Below are positions 9,761 to 17,949 of a stretch of DNA of 64,000 nt, piece by piece (positions within the stretch are counted from its first letter, which is position 1; each line of letters starts with the position of its first letter). The position numbers were made by a program, and so were the translations under genes. Below the pieces are notes generated by a model, which saw only the letters and a program-made list of their open reading frames with translations, made no database searches and was not told the DNA's origin. The DNA comes from Muribaculaceae bacterium (GTDB taxonomy: Bacteria > Bacteroidota > Bacteroidia > Bacteroidales > Muribaculaceae). The DNA is taken from the NCBI GenBank assembly GCA_910573745.1, contig CAJSYI010000001.1:62001-126000 (forward strand). The letters run 5' to 3'.

Positions 9761-9807
9761 CGACGAGAGAAATACATTGTGGCTCGTCCATTTACTATTA
9801 AGGAATC

Positions 9808-10209
9808 ATGGCACAACCCATTCGTAATCCGGGAAGCGCACCCATATATCGCGCTGTCGAACTGCTATTGCAAGATTGCGTTGAAATAGCAGAGAGAACT
9901 CCTAAAGGAGTTGGGGTGAGAACTGTAGCTCAACGTATGGTTGAGGTGCTTCTCGATACCCTTACAACTATTGGGCTGGCCCTTAATGAGATGGATTATG
10001 ATTCCAAGTACGAACTACTCACTTCTGTCTTCGTGCAGATGCGAATGGTGAAAACTTGTATTGATACCCTGAAGGAGTGGTCAAGTAAGAGTATTCACAC
10101 GCGCATCATAAGCAATCGGCAGATGCCTCAACTATGTGAAAAGCTTGAACAAATACAGAATCAGCTGGCAAAATGGCGTAGTAGTGTGGTTGGGAAGAGA
10201 CCCCATTAA
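9808..10209 (+). CDS. avd: DGR accessory variability determinant Avd
   Basis: This is a 133-residue, mostly helical and basic protein, the right size and position for Avd, the four-helix-bundle partner of DGR reverse transcriptases. Avd forms a pentamer that binds the reverse transcriptase and template RNA and is needed for priming and mutagenic cDNA synthesis. Helices can be read at about residues 12-30, 36-63, 65-95 and 103-125, with typical features such as PIYRAVELLLQDCVEIAE and the basic tail WRSSVVGKRPH. It starts at ATG with AAGGA 6-10 bases upstream and lies between target gene and template repeat, the usual order of avd cassettes. Assignment rests on context plus size and helical pattern. 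Confidence 0.85.
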   Translation: MAQPIRNPGSAPIYRAVELLLQDCVEIAERTPKGVGVRTVAQRMVEVLLDTLTTIGLALNEMDYDSKYELLTSVFVQMRMVKTCIDTLKEWSSKSIHTRIISNRQMPQLCEKLEQIQNQLAKWRSSVVGKRPH

Positions 10210-10226
10210 ATGGTTACGACTATTCA

Positions 10227-11657
10227 ATGAGGGCGTTTTCTATAGAAAATGGGCGTGTCACTGGCACACGGCAACTTGGCCGTGCGTTAGTTAAGAACAA
10301 GATAGTACACGCAATCACTGCCAGCAACCACTGGGCCTCCACTGAGAACTCCAGCAACAACGCCTGGAACGTCAACTTCGGCTCAGGGAACTTCAACAAC
10401 AACAACAAGTACAACAGTAACGTTGTGCGGGCAGTGGCAGCACTTCCTTTGGAATACGCAGAGGGGTGGTTTGAGGCTTTCGATGACTGTTGTCGCCGGA
10501 AGCGGATGAGCACACAATGTATTTTATATCGTCTATGGTGGGATATGGACTTGCTAAATCTGGCAAGAAGCGTTTATGACCGCACTTATAACCCGACCAC
10601 AAGTATCTGTTTTATAACAACGTTACCCAAATTACGAGAGGTATTCGCTGCTAATTTCAGAGACCGTATTGTTCAGCACTGGCTGTGCCTCAGGCTTGAA
10701 CCATTATTTGAGCAACGATTTGAGAGTCAAAATGATGTCTCATATAATTGTCGAAAAGGATTCGGTGTTCAGGCGTGTGTAGAACGAGTAGCACAAAATG
10801 CCATTAAAGTCTCTGAAAACTATACAAAAGACGCATATTATTATAAAGGAGACTTAAAAGGTTTCTTCATGTCAATAGATTGTACGATTTTACTTGACAA
10901 GCTATTGATATTTATCAAAGAGAATTGGTCGTTTTGGGGTGATCCGGCACATAGTTACTATGCGCGAGACCTTGACGCCGTGTTATGGCTTGCTGAAGTA
11001 ATCATTAGACATCGCCCTCAGGATGATTGTATTCGTCAAGGTAATACAAAACTATGGGACGAACTGCCCCATAACAAAAGTTTATTCTATGCGCCATATA
11101 TGACCGGCGAACCTATTGGGAATCTTACCAGTCAGTTATTTGCAAATTTTTATATGTCATTCTTTGATGAATTTGCATTGGCTGAAGCTGAGAAATTAGG
11201 TGCTGAATATGTAAGATTTGTTGATGATTTTGTTTTCGTCTGTAAATCTGAGAGGGATTGTATTTATCTTCATATAGTTTGTGAACAATGGCTGAAAGAC
11301 AACTTGAATGTCATCTTACATCCAGATAAAATTTACATTCAGCATGTTACTAAAGGTGTACCCGTAGTGGGTTCTTGGGTTAAGCCGGGCAGATTATATC
11401 TCTCTAATCGTACAGTAGGTCATTTCTATGATTGTATGAGACAGTTAGAATGGGCCTGTGCTATGTCTGACAAGCAAGAAATCCTCAGGCAAATATGTCG
11501 GGCTAACTCTTTGTTAGGGTTTCTTCGGCATCATGCTACTTATGGGATTCGTTCATTTTTATTTCGTAAGAAGTTTAAGGTATTCTGGCGCTATTGCTGG
11601 ATAAAAGGTCATCTTGAAGTTATTAAACCCTGTAAAAAGAGGCTATCATGTATATAA
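10227..11657 (+). CDS. DGR reverse transcriptase
   Basis: This is an RNA-directed DNA polymerase of the DGR clade. It copies the template RNA with errors at adenines. Motifs include a DRIVQHWL segment, the catalytic pair in YVRFVDDFVFV, and IGNLTSQ in motif 4, where DGR enzymes have this in place of QGxxxSP. The frame is open from ATG 10227, but its first 93 codons span the template repeat. The first ATG after it is 10506 (MSTQCILYRLWW), which gives 383 residues, a normal DGR enzyme length. I think 10506 is the more likely start. It lies 17 bases after avd by the long frame and overlaps the next gene by 10 bases. Confidence 0.92.
   Translation: MRAFSIENGRVTGTRQLGRALVKNKIVHAITASNHWASTENSSNNAWNVNFGSGNFNNNNKYNSNVVRAVAALPLEYAEGWFEAFDDCCRRKRMSTQCILYRLWWDMDLLNLARSVYDRTYNPTTSICFITTLPKLREVFAANFRDRIVQHWLCLRLEPLFEQRFESQNDVSYNCRKGFGVQACVERVAQNAIKVSENYTKDAYYYKGDLKGFFMSIDCTILLDKLLIFIKENWSFWGDPAHSYYARDLDAVLWLAEVIIRHRPQDDCIRQGNTKLWDELPHNKSLFYAPYMTGEPIGNLTSQLFANFYMSFFDEFALAEAEKLGAEYVRFVDDFVFVCKSERDCIYLHIVCEQWLKDNLNVILHPDKIYIQHVTKGVPVVGSWVKPGRLYLSNRTVGHFYDCMRQLEWACAMSDKQEILRQICRANSLLGFLRHHATYGIRSFLFRKKFKVFWRYCWIKGHLEVIKPCKKRLSCI
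10314..10442 (+). repeat. DGR template repeat (TR)
   Basis: This template is rich in AAC codons (a run of four at 10395-10406). It is transcribed, reverse-transcribed with adenine mutagenesis and used to replace the VR. Against the VR it has 16 adenine-specific differences, one T/G difference (10410) and one fewer codon in the AAC run. Its 3' end (10421-10442) is identical to the VR end. It lies between avd and the conserved part of the reverse transcriptase, and is read in frame with that gene without a stop. Confidence 0.95.
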
Positions 11658-11998
11658 CGAAACGCGAAGGTAATGAAGCTCCCCAGCAGCTATCTTACAT
11701 TAGAAAATTCGGATGCAAGGCTTACACATTGGCTTTTGACATTCAGGAATCTCAGTCTGAAACCAAGGAAAGTCATTTTTCTTGGACTGAAGTACAATTT
11801 GATGCTACGCCACCTACTTATGGCGAGATAGTAGCTGCCATCATTCGTGGTCGATATTCAGCTGATGATGTTGAGGCTATTACCAACAATTACCTCCTTG
11901 ACGGCAGCGAAATCCATACACAGGAATGGCGAGCTATGCAACAGTGGCGAAAGGATGCTAAAGAATTAGCCAAAAGCGTTCTATCTCTGATGGAATAA
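11648..11998 (+). CDS. Conserved-type phage protein downstream of RT (116 aa)
   Basis: The ATG overlaps the last 10 bases of the reverse transcriptase gene, so the two are probably translated together. The protein looks alpha/beta with a beta-rich first half (FGCKAYTLAFDIQ) and a helical second half (YGEIVAAIIRGRYSADDVEAI, ending in helical WRAMQQWRKDAKEL). I do not recognise the family. Its place at the end of the DGR cassette and before the next fibre operon means it could be a DGR accessory or an ordinary tail protein; the sequence does not decide between them. Confidence 0.6.
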   Translation: MYITKREGNEAPQQLSYIRKFGCKAYTLAFDIQESQSETKESHFSWTEVQFDATPPTYGEIVAAIIRGRYSADDVEAITNNYLLDGSEIHTQEWRAMQQWRKDAKELAKSVLSLME

Positions 11999-12013
11999 TT
12001 TCGTCCAGACCAA

Positions 12014-12068
12014 CTATCAGTCGCCATCTCGACTATTCTTTAGAAAAACGCAAAGATGGCGACGATAG
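12014..12068 (+). promoter_or_regulatory. Hairpin hiding the start codon of the 914-aa fibre gene
   Basis: CTATC-A-GTCGCCATCT (12014-12029) pairs with AGATGGCGAC-GATAG (12054-12068). This gives 15 base pairs with one bulged A. The ATG at 12056 lies inside the right arm, so an RNA starting upstream would have a closed start site. A promoter-like motif lies in the loop. Confidence 0.65.
12033..12049 (+). promoter_or_regulatory. Putative phage late promoter motif (fibre operon)
   Basis: CTATTCTTTAGAAAAAC matches the other late-type motifs with one base less before the A-run. It ends 7 bases before the ATG. A transcript from here would lack the left arm of the start-codon hairpin. Confidence 0.45.
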
Positions 12069-14800
12069 CTAAATCTTCTATAACACTCGTTTCGATAAGC
12101 GATGCCTACTCGGTGTCGCTTCAGCCGTCTAATATCACCATAAACGCTGATCCTTACGGTAATAATCCAAAATTAGAAAATGCTTTCACCATCATATCTC
12201 TTTATTGTGGAGATATTCAGGTTCCTATTAGCAGTGCCAGTATAGTTGGTTCTTCTCTATGGGAAGAAGGTTCTAATATACATAAGCAAGATTATAGCTT
12301 AGAGATTGTTGGTAATTCTGTTAAGCTGAGTATCACTTCGATTGGTAATCAGTTAAGTGGTTGGCGTGAGATTGAAGTAATTACTAACGCCGGTCAAAAG
12401 CTCACAGCTCGGTTCTCATATACAGTTGTTCGAGAGACAACAATGTTGGATTGGATTTTGGAATGGGACAAAAATTTGACCGAAATCTCTGGAGACCATG
12501 TTGCAACCCCTAATGCTTTCATAGGCAACAAAGATGGTGATGGTAAACTGACAGGCGTATATATTGGCGGTGGTGAAAATCATCCATATCTCCCAGGTAT
12601 TTATGGATTTAAGGGTTGTACTCCTGAAGCCTTTGCACAAGGTAATTTAGGTTCAACTGAAATTTTCCATTTGAACGAAAATGGTGGTATGATTGGTGGC
12701 TGGGATATTTCTAATACTGGTCTTATCAAAGAAAATTCAGTGGGTCGTTTAGAAATCTTGTCAGAGGGCACTATTCGATATGTCAATCTTCTTGATGCTA
12801 CCAATCCATTTTGGGAGTTAAAAAGCGATGGCTCAGGCTCGTTTGCCAGTGGTCATATTACTTGGGATGTAGGTGGCAACGCTACTTTTGACGGTAAGTT
12901 AAAAGCTCAATCAGGAGAAATTGGAGGGTGGGCCATCGGTTCTCATTCATTGTATAATACATCCATATTATTGGATTCAGCAAATTCATTTTTTGGATTA
13001 CGAGGACCGAGCGGTTTGATGTTTATAAATGAACCGCTATCAAGTTCATTTTATGATTCCATCACTCGCGCTGGAGGTATCGCTATCTATTACACGGATT
13101 CTACTCATTATGGCTTAGAAGGTTGGCTTCAAGGCTCACCAACAACTATTGATTATAATAAAGGCACTCAAATATTTGGATTAGGATCGAAGAACTTCAT
13201 AGCTTCTTGGAACATTGGTGTCAATGCTCTTTGGCGAGGCGATTTAGTAAACACTGCCGGAAATTTTACAGGCAAATCGGGAGACATTACAATTGGCTCT
13301 CAGGGTATTCGTGGCTATCGTTGGTATATTGATGCCGACGGTGAAGCTGATTTTATGCAAGGCCGTGTTCATTTGGGGCCATCTAAGTGTGAAATAGCTG
13401 GATGGACTATCCAAGAAAATCGTTTATGTACCTCTAAAGCAGCACTTGTTAATGATACTAACTATGCTGGGTTATTCCTTTCAACAAACGTTTTAGGTTC
13501 ATCGGAAGGTGTTGCATTAACCGATAAAATAGCTTCCAGTGGTGGAATTTATCTCATAACTACAAGTAACCATGCGGAATTAGCCGCATATTCAGTTGGA
13601 GATATTCTTCTTTTTAAGTTAACATCCTCAGGCACTAACCAAATTGCTTCTTGGAAGTTTGATCATAAGCGAATATATATTGGTGCATCTGATTTAATCC
13701 CAGGCAGTAAATTTACAGCTTTCTCAAATAGCCTGGTACTTAGTGATAATGGTATTCATGCACCGAAATGGTGCTTATTGGCTGATGGTTCTGGTAAATT
13801 GGCCGGAGGTAATATTAGCTGGGACATAGATGGCAATGTTACTTTTGCCAATTCTGTAAAGTTGGCATGGACTCAAATTACTGGGACCGATGGCGTAATG
13901 ACTACGGCGACTTATATTGATGCCAATGGTATCTTTACAGGTAAAATCTCTGCTAACAATATTACTGCCGGTACAATATCAACAGCATCTATCAAATGCG
14001 AGGGTAAATGGGAATTAAACGCTGATGGGTCTGGAATGTTGGCATCCGGCAACATTTCATGGGATAAGACTGGTAAAGCTAATTTCACTGGAAAAATCAT
14101 CGCTAACAGCGGGTCTATTGGAGGTTTTGAAATTGGTGACGGGCATATTGGAGTTACAGCAACAGCAAGTGGAGAATCCAGTAGTGCTGATTGGGCTAAT
14201 TTATCTATTTATAAAGACTTTTTTAAGGTTGGTGGCAGTAAAGGGTATGTCATGTTTGGCGATGATGTTATTCCAAGCTCTATGGGTGGCGCGTTTACCG
14301 CTGTAGGTCGTATCGTTAATAATGCCCCCAACACATTTGGTAGCTATGGTTTTGATCAAGCTAATTATGGTATATTCATTGACGTCTCAGGCGGTACTAA
14401 AAATTATGGTATTTCATCAAATGCTGCACTTAAAGCCCCTGCATTTGTAAACACAGAAGTGAAAATTCTAACTTTTACTGGAAACGGTTATACAATAGAT
14501 TTCTCTCAGCATAATGTATTTTTACTTTACTATACCAGTTCTCAATATTCTAAAGTAGAGGTCACATTGCCATCGGAAGCATCAGTAGCCTCTCAATTTG
14601 GCGTGAACACCTTGCCTGAAAATTTTGGCACCGTACTGACATTTAGAGTGCGCACTGGATCTAAAAATATTGTTTTGAAAGGCATTTATAATCACAACGA
14701 GGATCTTGTGAATTATGAACTTGCGTCTGGTGATTCGATTCAAGTGCTTGTTTCAAAAGTAGATGGCTTTAGGTATCAAATTCTTAATCATAGTGCATAA
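12056..14800 (+). CDS. Repeat-built phage tail fibre protein (914 aa)
   Basis: This fibre protein is made from repeated beta modules. The unit GSGxxAxGxISWDxxGxxxF occurs near residues 257, 576 and 656. The companion unit IGGWxI or similar occurs at least four times (GMIGGWDIS, GEIGGWAIG, CEIAGWTIQ, SIGGFEIG). Such alternating modules are typical of long trimeric fibre shafts. The C-terminal 110 residues (from about 800, after an NTEVKILTFTGNGYTIDF strand) form a different beta domain and may be the tip. The stop overlaps the next ATG (TAATG). It shares modules with the 890-residue fibre at 574, so the two probably arose by duplication or exchange. No enzyme motif was seen. Confidence 0.75.
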   Translation: MATIAKSSITLVSISDAYSVSLQPSNITINADPYGNNPKLENAFTIISLYCGDIQVPISSASIVGSSLWEEGSNIHKQDYSLEIVGNSVKLSITSIGNQLSGWREIEVITNAGQKLTARFSYTVVRETTMLDWILEWDKNLTEISGDHVATPNAFIGNKDGDGKLTGVYIGGGENHPYLPGIYGFKGCTPEAFAQGNLGSTEIFHLNENGGMIGGWDISNTGLIKENSVGRLEILSEGTIRYVNLLDATNPFWELKSDGSGSFASGHITWDVGGNATFDGKLKAQSGEIGGWAIGSHSLYNTSILLDSANSFFGLRGPSGLMFINEPLSSSFYDSITRAGGIAIYYTDSTHYGLEGWLQGSPTTIDYNKGTQIFGLGSKNFIASWNIGVNALWRGDLVNTAGNFTGKSGDITIGSQGIRGYRWYIDADGEADFMQGRVHLGPSKCEIAGWTIQENRLCTSKAALVNDTNYAGLFLSTNVLGSSEGVALTDKIASSGGIYLITTSNHAELAAYSVGDILLFKLTSSGTNQIASWKFDHKRIYIGASDLIPGSKFTAFSNSLVLSDNGIHAPKWCLLADGSGKLAGGNISWDIDGNVTFANSVKLAWTQITGTDGVMTTATYIDANGIFTGKISANNITAGTISTASIKCEGKWELNADGSGMLASGNISWDKTGKANFTGKIIANSGSIGGFEIGDGHIGVTATASGESSSADWANLSIYKDFFKVGGSKGYVMFGDDVIPSSMGGAFTAVGRIVNNAPNTFGSYGFDQANYGIFIDVSGGTKNYGISSNAALKAPAFVNTEVKILTFTGNGYTIDFSQHNVFLLYYTSSQYSKVEVTLPSEASVASQFGVNTLPENFGTVLTFRVRTGSKNIVLKGIYNHNEDLVNYELASGDSIQVLVSKVDGFRYQILNHSA

Positions 14801-15537
14801 TGCGCAGAGATATTGAAGTTCATATAAACACTGAAGATATTGTTCTTGCAGCCACGAACAAGCCTCTGATGAAAGCTTTCAGATGGCTGGACGATGTGCC
14901 GGAAGGGCAACTGCAATCCTATCTCTATGGCGAGGTAGAAGTTTCAACGCTTATTGCTGAGAAAGTGCTTCTTAGAGATGGCGTTAACGTAGCTATTGAT
15001 TACACACCAATATATAAGCCTTTCATGCTTCGTATCAAACGAGTGTATGACGATGGCTCTTTTGAATATGCTGTGAATCCTGTTTTGGGAAGCGTATGGT
15101 TCCCGGTTAAATCTGCTGTTTATGGAGAACAAAACAATCCAGTAGAAGATATTCACGCTTCAGAACTCATACTGATTGATGAACAGTTTTATTATCTGTA
15201 TTTTGAAAGAGTAACAGAGACTATTGCTGGAAAGTCGGTCACACACCTTACGGGCAATCTTCGTATTTTTTCTGCCTGTCAAATGGATTTCAATATTAAG
15301 CGCGTAGATCATCAAAACGGTAATCTGCTTCTAAAATGTGTCCCAACGAATAATTATCGTTATCCTTTGAGCGGTGTTGGGCTGATACGCTGGACCAATG
15401 GTGATCTTAGCCAATCTGAATTGGCAGCAACAATACAAAGTGAATTTGCTGATGATAAGGTCATTGTAAAGACAGCTAAATTCAATAATGACACTAATCA
15501 ACTGGCCATAGACGCCAATTTTGACGATTTAGACTAA
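14800..15537 (+). CDS. Phage tail/baseplate protein (245 aa)
   Basis: The gene sits between a fibre gene and a LysM baseplate gene, overlapping both by one base, so it is part of the tail operon. The protein is soluble and beta-rich, with Tyr- and Asp-rich loops. I do not recognise a family. The N-terminal MRRDIEVHINTEDIVLAATNK and the later RIKRVYDDGSFEYAVNPV are compatible with an OB-like or beta-barrel baseplate part. The role as a baseplate or tail-tip component is inferred from position alone. Confidence 0.6.
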   Translation: MRRDIEVHINTEDIVLAATNKPLMKAFRWLDDVPEGQLQSYLYGEVEVSTLIAEKVLLRDGVNVAIDYTPIYKPFMLRIKRVYDDGSFEYAVNPVLGSVWFPVKSAVYGEQNNPVEDIHASELILIDEQFYYLYFERVTETIAGKSVTHLTGNLRIFSACQMDFNIKRVDHQNGNLLLKCVPTNNYRYPLSGVGLIRWTNGDLSQSELAATIQSEFADDKVIVKTAKFNNDTNQLAIDANFDDLD

Positions 15538-16460
15538 TGGCACAATATAAAGTACAAGGTGGTCAGAATATTTGGGATATAGCCATACAGTTATATGGCT
15601 CTATTGAAGGGGCTTTTGATCTCTTTATGAGTAACCCCAAGTTGAATATGACTACCAATCTAAAAGCCGGTGATATTTTAGAATATCACGAACAATTTGT
15701 TATCAACCAGAGCATTGTTGATGCCATTGCTAGCAATGATTATCTACCAGCAAATAGTGAACGGAGGGTGTATTTCAAAGGTGTTTCGGCCCCATTGCGT
15801 ATGGTTATAAAAATGCCCGAACAAGAAACAGAAGCTTCATTTGTGGTTGCTGGTAATGGGCAGATGGTCGTAGATTGGGGGGACAATTCAGACCTTCAGA
15901 CAATTTTTCTCACAGAAGAAAAAATCACTTTGAACCATGTATTTGATAATAAAGTTGATAAACGTCGTATGAAGATATATGGCGATTGTTCATTTAGTTA
16001 TCTGAATCTTACTGGTTTCAAAGGAAGTCTTTATCCAATTAACCCGGTTGTAGTGGATGAGTTGGTTTCCAGAGCCAACGCCGGAGATTTAAGTTGTCTA
16101 TTCTTGTTCAAAGGCATGGTCAGCTTAGACCTGAGAAGCACTAATATTGATGACCTTTCACCAATATATGATTATGGTAGAAGCGGTAATGTTACTGAAA
16201 GTTATAACGGGCTACAACTTCTTAATCTCGAAGCTGTACGATTTAAGGACATTGCAGTTCTTGATGACTATTTGGAATATCTGGCTGATTCAGAAACTCA
16301 CGGTACACGGCGCCCATGCCACATATATTTGACGGCCCAGCCATCTGCAAGAGGGATGGCTGCTATCGAAACAATATTGAATGAGAAGGCTTGGAATCAA
16401 GAAGGTTACGCCTCCAGCTGGGCTTTCACAATAAATGGAACAACATATACAGCAGAATAA
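15537..16460 (+). CDS. LysM-domain baseplate protein with PKD- and LRR-like parts
   Basis: Residues 1-55 form a LysM-like unit (GQNIWDIAIQLYGSIEGAFD, then LKAGDILEY), the form used in phage baseplate or tail-hub proteins (compare P2 gpX and T4 gp53). After a linker there is a short beta domain with VVDWGDNSD at about residues 112-120, a PKD-like turn motif, followed by leucine-rich-like repeats (SLDLRSTNIDDLSP, LLNLEAVRFKDIAVL). LysM in this setting normally joins baseplate wedges or the hub and may bind peptidoglycan. Joining it to PKD- and LRR-like modules is unusual and suggests that this subunit also shows a surface-binding face. One-base overlaps join it to both neighbours. Confidence 0.7.
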   Translation: MAQYKVQGGQNIWDIAIQLYGSIEGAFDLFMSNPKLNMTTNLKAGDILEYHEQFVINQSIVDAIASNDYLPANSERRVYFKGVSAPLRMVIKMPEQETEASFVVAGNGQMVVDWGDNSDLQTIFLTEEKITLNHVFDNKVDKRRMKIYGDCSFSYLNLTGFKGSLYPINPVVVDELVSRANAGDLSCLFLFKGMVSLDLRSTNIDDLSPIYDYGRSGNVTESYNGLQLLNLEAVRFKDIAVLDDYLEYLADSETHGTRRPCHIYLTAQPSARGMAAIETILNEKAWNQEGYASSWAFTINGTTYTAE

Positions 16461-17422
16461 TGGCTCGAACCTTATCAGACATATATCAAGAAGCAAAAAC
16501 AGCTCGTGATGCGAGGCTGGAATTGACAGAGTTTCATAATGGCTCCAAGATGTCAATTCTCGATGCCTTCACATGGGTTACGGCAGCTTGTATTTGGTCT
16601 TTTGAAAATCTCCTTGATGTCTTCAAGGTGGATGTTGCTTCAGACCTTCAAAATAGAATTAACGGAACCCCTCAATATTATGCCAATGCCCTGTTGAAAT
16701 ATCAACATGGCGATGAACTCCAAATGAATGATGAGGGTACGCAATTTTCATACCCTTCAGTAGATGTTACTAAACGTATAATTACAAAGGTCGCATATTC
16801 TGAGGTGAATGATGAACGTGTTGAAGATGTTGACGGAGTTCGTACCGTATATAAATTCTTTGATAAAGATCTCATTTTGAAAATTGCAACTGGCGAACCT
16901 GGCATGTATAGCCAAGTATCACCAGAAGTTCTCACGGCAGTTAGAGCGTACATGCAAAAAATAGCGTTTGCCGGTACTCACATGACAATTGTTAGTCGAA
17001 AAGGTGATATTCTCATTCCTAAAGTGGTTGTCTATTATGACGGCGGTATTACTGAGGATGAAATGTATAACGCCGTAGAAGCTGCATTAAACTCCTATAT
17101 TGCAAATCTGGAATTTGATGGTGCGGTGTACGTTCAAAAAATCATTGATACCATTCAGAGGGTAGAGCATGTTACCGATGTGTTTTATGATGCTGCCGCT
17201 ACAGATTATAATGGCGTGTTTGTCGCTCAATATGATGATGACAACAATCTGATTTCAGATAGCGCAGGAAATATTTTACAACGGATTCCCAGATTCTTCA
17301 TTCCTAATAGTGGCTATTTGAAACAGAGTACCAATTCTGGCGAAGAAGCTGGAATCCCCAAATGGGAAGAGACAATCAAATTCATCGTTGAAAAGCCTAA
17401 TACTGGATTTTTAGCTGAGTAA
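16460..17422 (+). CDS. Baseplate J-like protein
   Basis: This is a 320-residue protein starting MARTLSDIYQEAKTARDARLEL. It has the layout of Bacteroidetes phage baseplate J-like (P2 gpJ / T4 gp6 type) proteins, which form the wedge ring of contractile tails. The early helix-rich region SILDAFTWVTAACIWSFENL and the later GGITEDEMYNAVEAALNSYI plus IIDTIQRVEHVTDVFYDAAA fit the J family, where a C-terminal domain of two helices packs the ring. The start chosen is the ATG in the TAATG overlap with the upstream gene; a longer frame from 16391 would overlap that gene by 70 bases. It supports a myovirus-like particle. Confidence 0.7.
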   Translation: MARTLSDIYQEAKTARDARLELTEFHNGSKMSILDAFTWVTAACIWSFENLLDVFKVDVASDLQNRINGTPQYYANALLKYQHGDELQMNDEGTQFSYPSVDVTKRIITKVAYSEVNDERVEDVDGVRTVYKFFDKDLILKIATGEPGMYSQVSPEVLTAVRAYMQKIAFAGTHMTIVSRKGDILIPKVVVYYDGGITEDEMYNAVEAALNSYIANLEFDGAVYVQKIIDTIQRVEHVTDVFYDAAATDYNGVFVAQYDDDNNLISDSAGNILQRIPRFFIPNSGYLKQSTNSGEEAGIPKWEETIKFIVEKPNTGFLAE

Positions 17423-17949
17423 TGCGCTACTTTATAAATTTTGATAAGACCGTTAATCAATTCGTACCCCATTATCTTGGAGGACGAAAATTGATATTGT
17501 TTCTTCAATCAATATTGGTGCCGTTACAGCAACTTAACAAAGAATTTTCTGAATGGGCCAAAGAGAAACGTATTGAAGCCTCTATGACTTCACAGATTTT
17601 CAAGCTGGAGTGGTTCCTTAATAGAAGGTTCTCGAAGTATTTTGTTAATCCGGTAGAGAAAATTACAATAGCCAATGCTGTCCGAGATGGCCTTCCATTA
17701 TATAGACAAATAGCAAATGTCCCTCTCTCTGACAACCCAGCATTGGTGAAACAAACTGCACATACGGTGAAAGACCCCGTGCTATATAAAGTGTCAGAGC
17801 GTAGAGATGAAAGCAGTTACAGTTTTATTGTTAACTCTCCAGCAATCAATACGTCTTCAATTTCAGAATCAGAATACATAGCTCAGATACAGTATTGGGT
17901 AGATCGTTACCGTACTGCTGGCAAAACATATAAAATTAAGATTAACTAA
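17422..17949 (+). CDS. Phage tail/baseplate protein, gpI-like position
   Basis: This 175-residue protein directly follows the baseplate J-like gene and precedes a tail fibre, the position held by gpI in P2-type tails. It has a helical first half with basic and aromatic residues (GRKLILFLQSILVPLQQLNK, EWAKEKRIEASM) and a mixed second half. No specific domain is recognised. It likely links the J ring to the fibres or baseplate periphery. The assignment is by gene order. It overlaps both neighbours by one base. Confidence 0.6.
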   Translation: MRYFINFDKTVNQFVPHYLGGRKLILFLQSILVPLQQLNKEFSEWAKEKRIEASMTSQIFKLEWFLNRRFSKYFVNPVEKITIANAVRDGLPLYRQIANVPLSDNPALVKQTAHTVKDPVLYKVSERRDESSYSFIVNSPAINTSSISESEYIAQIQYWVDRYRTAGKTYKIKIN

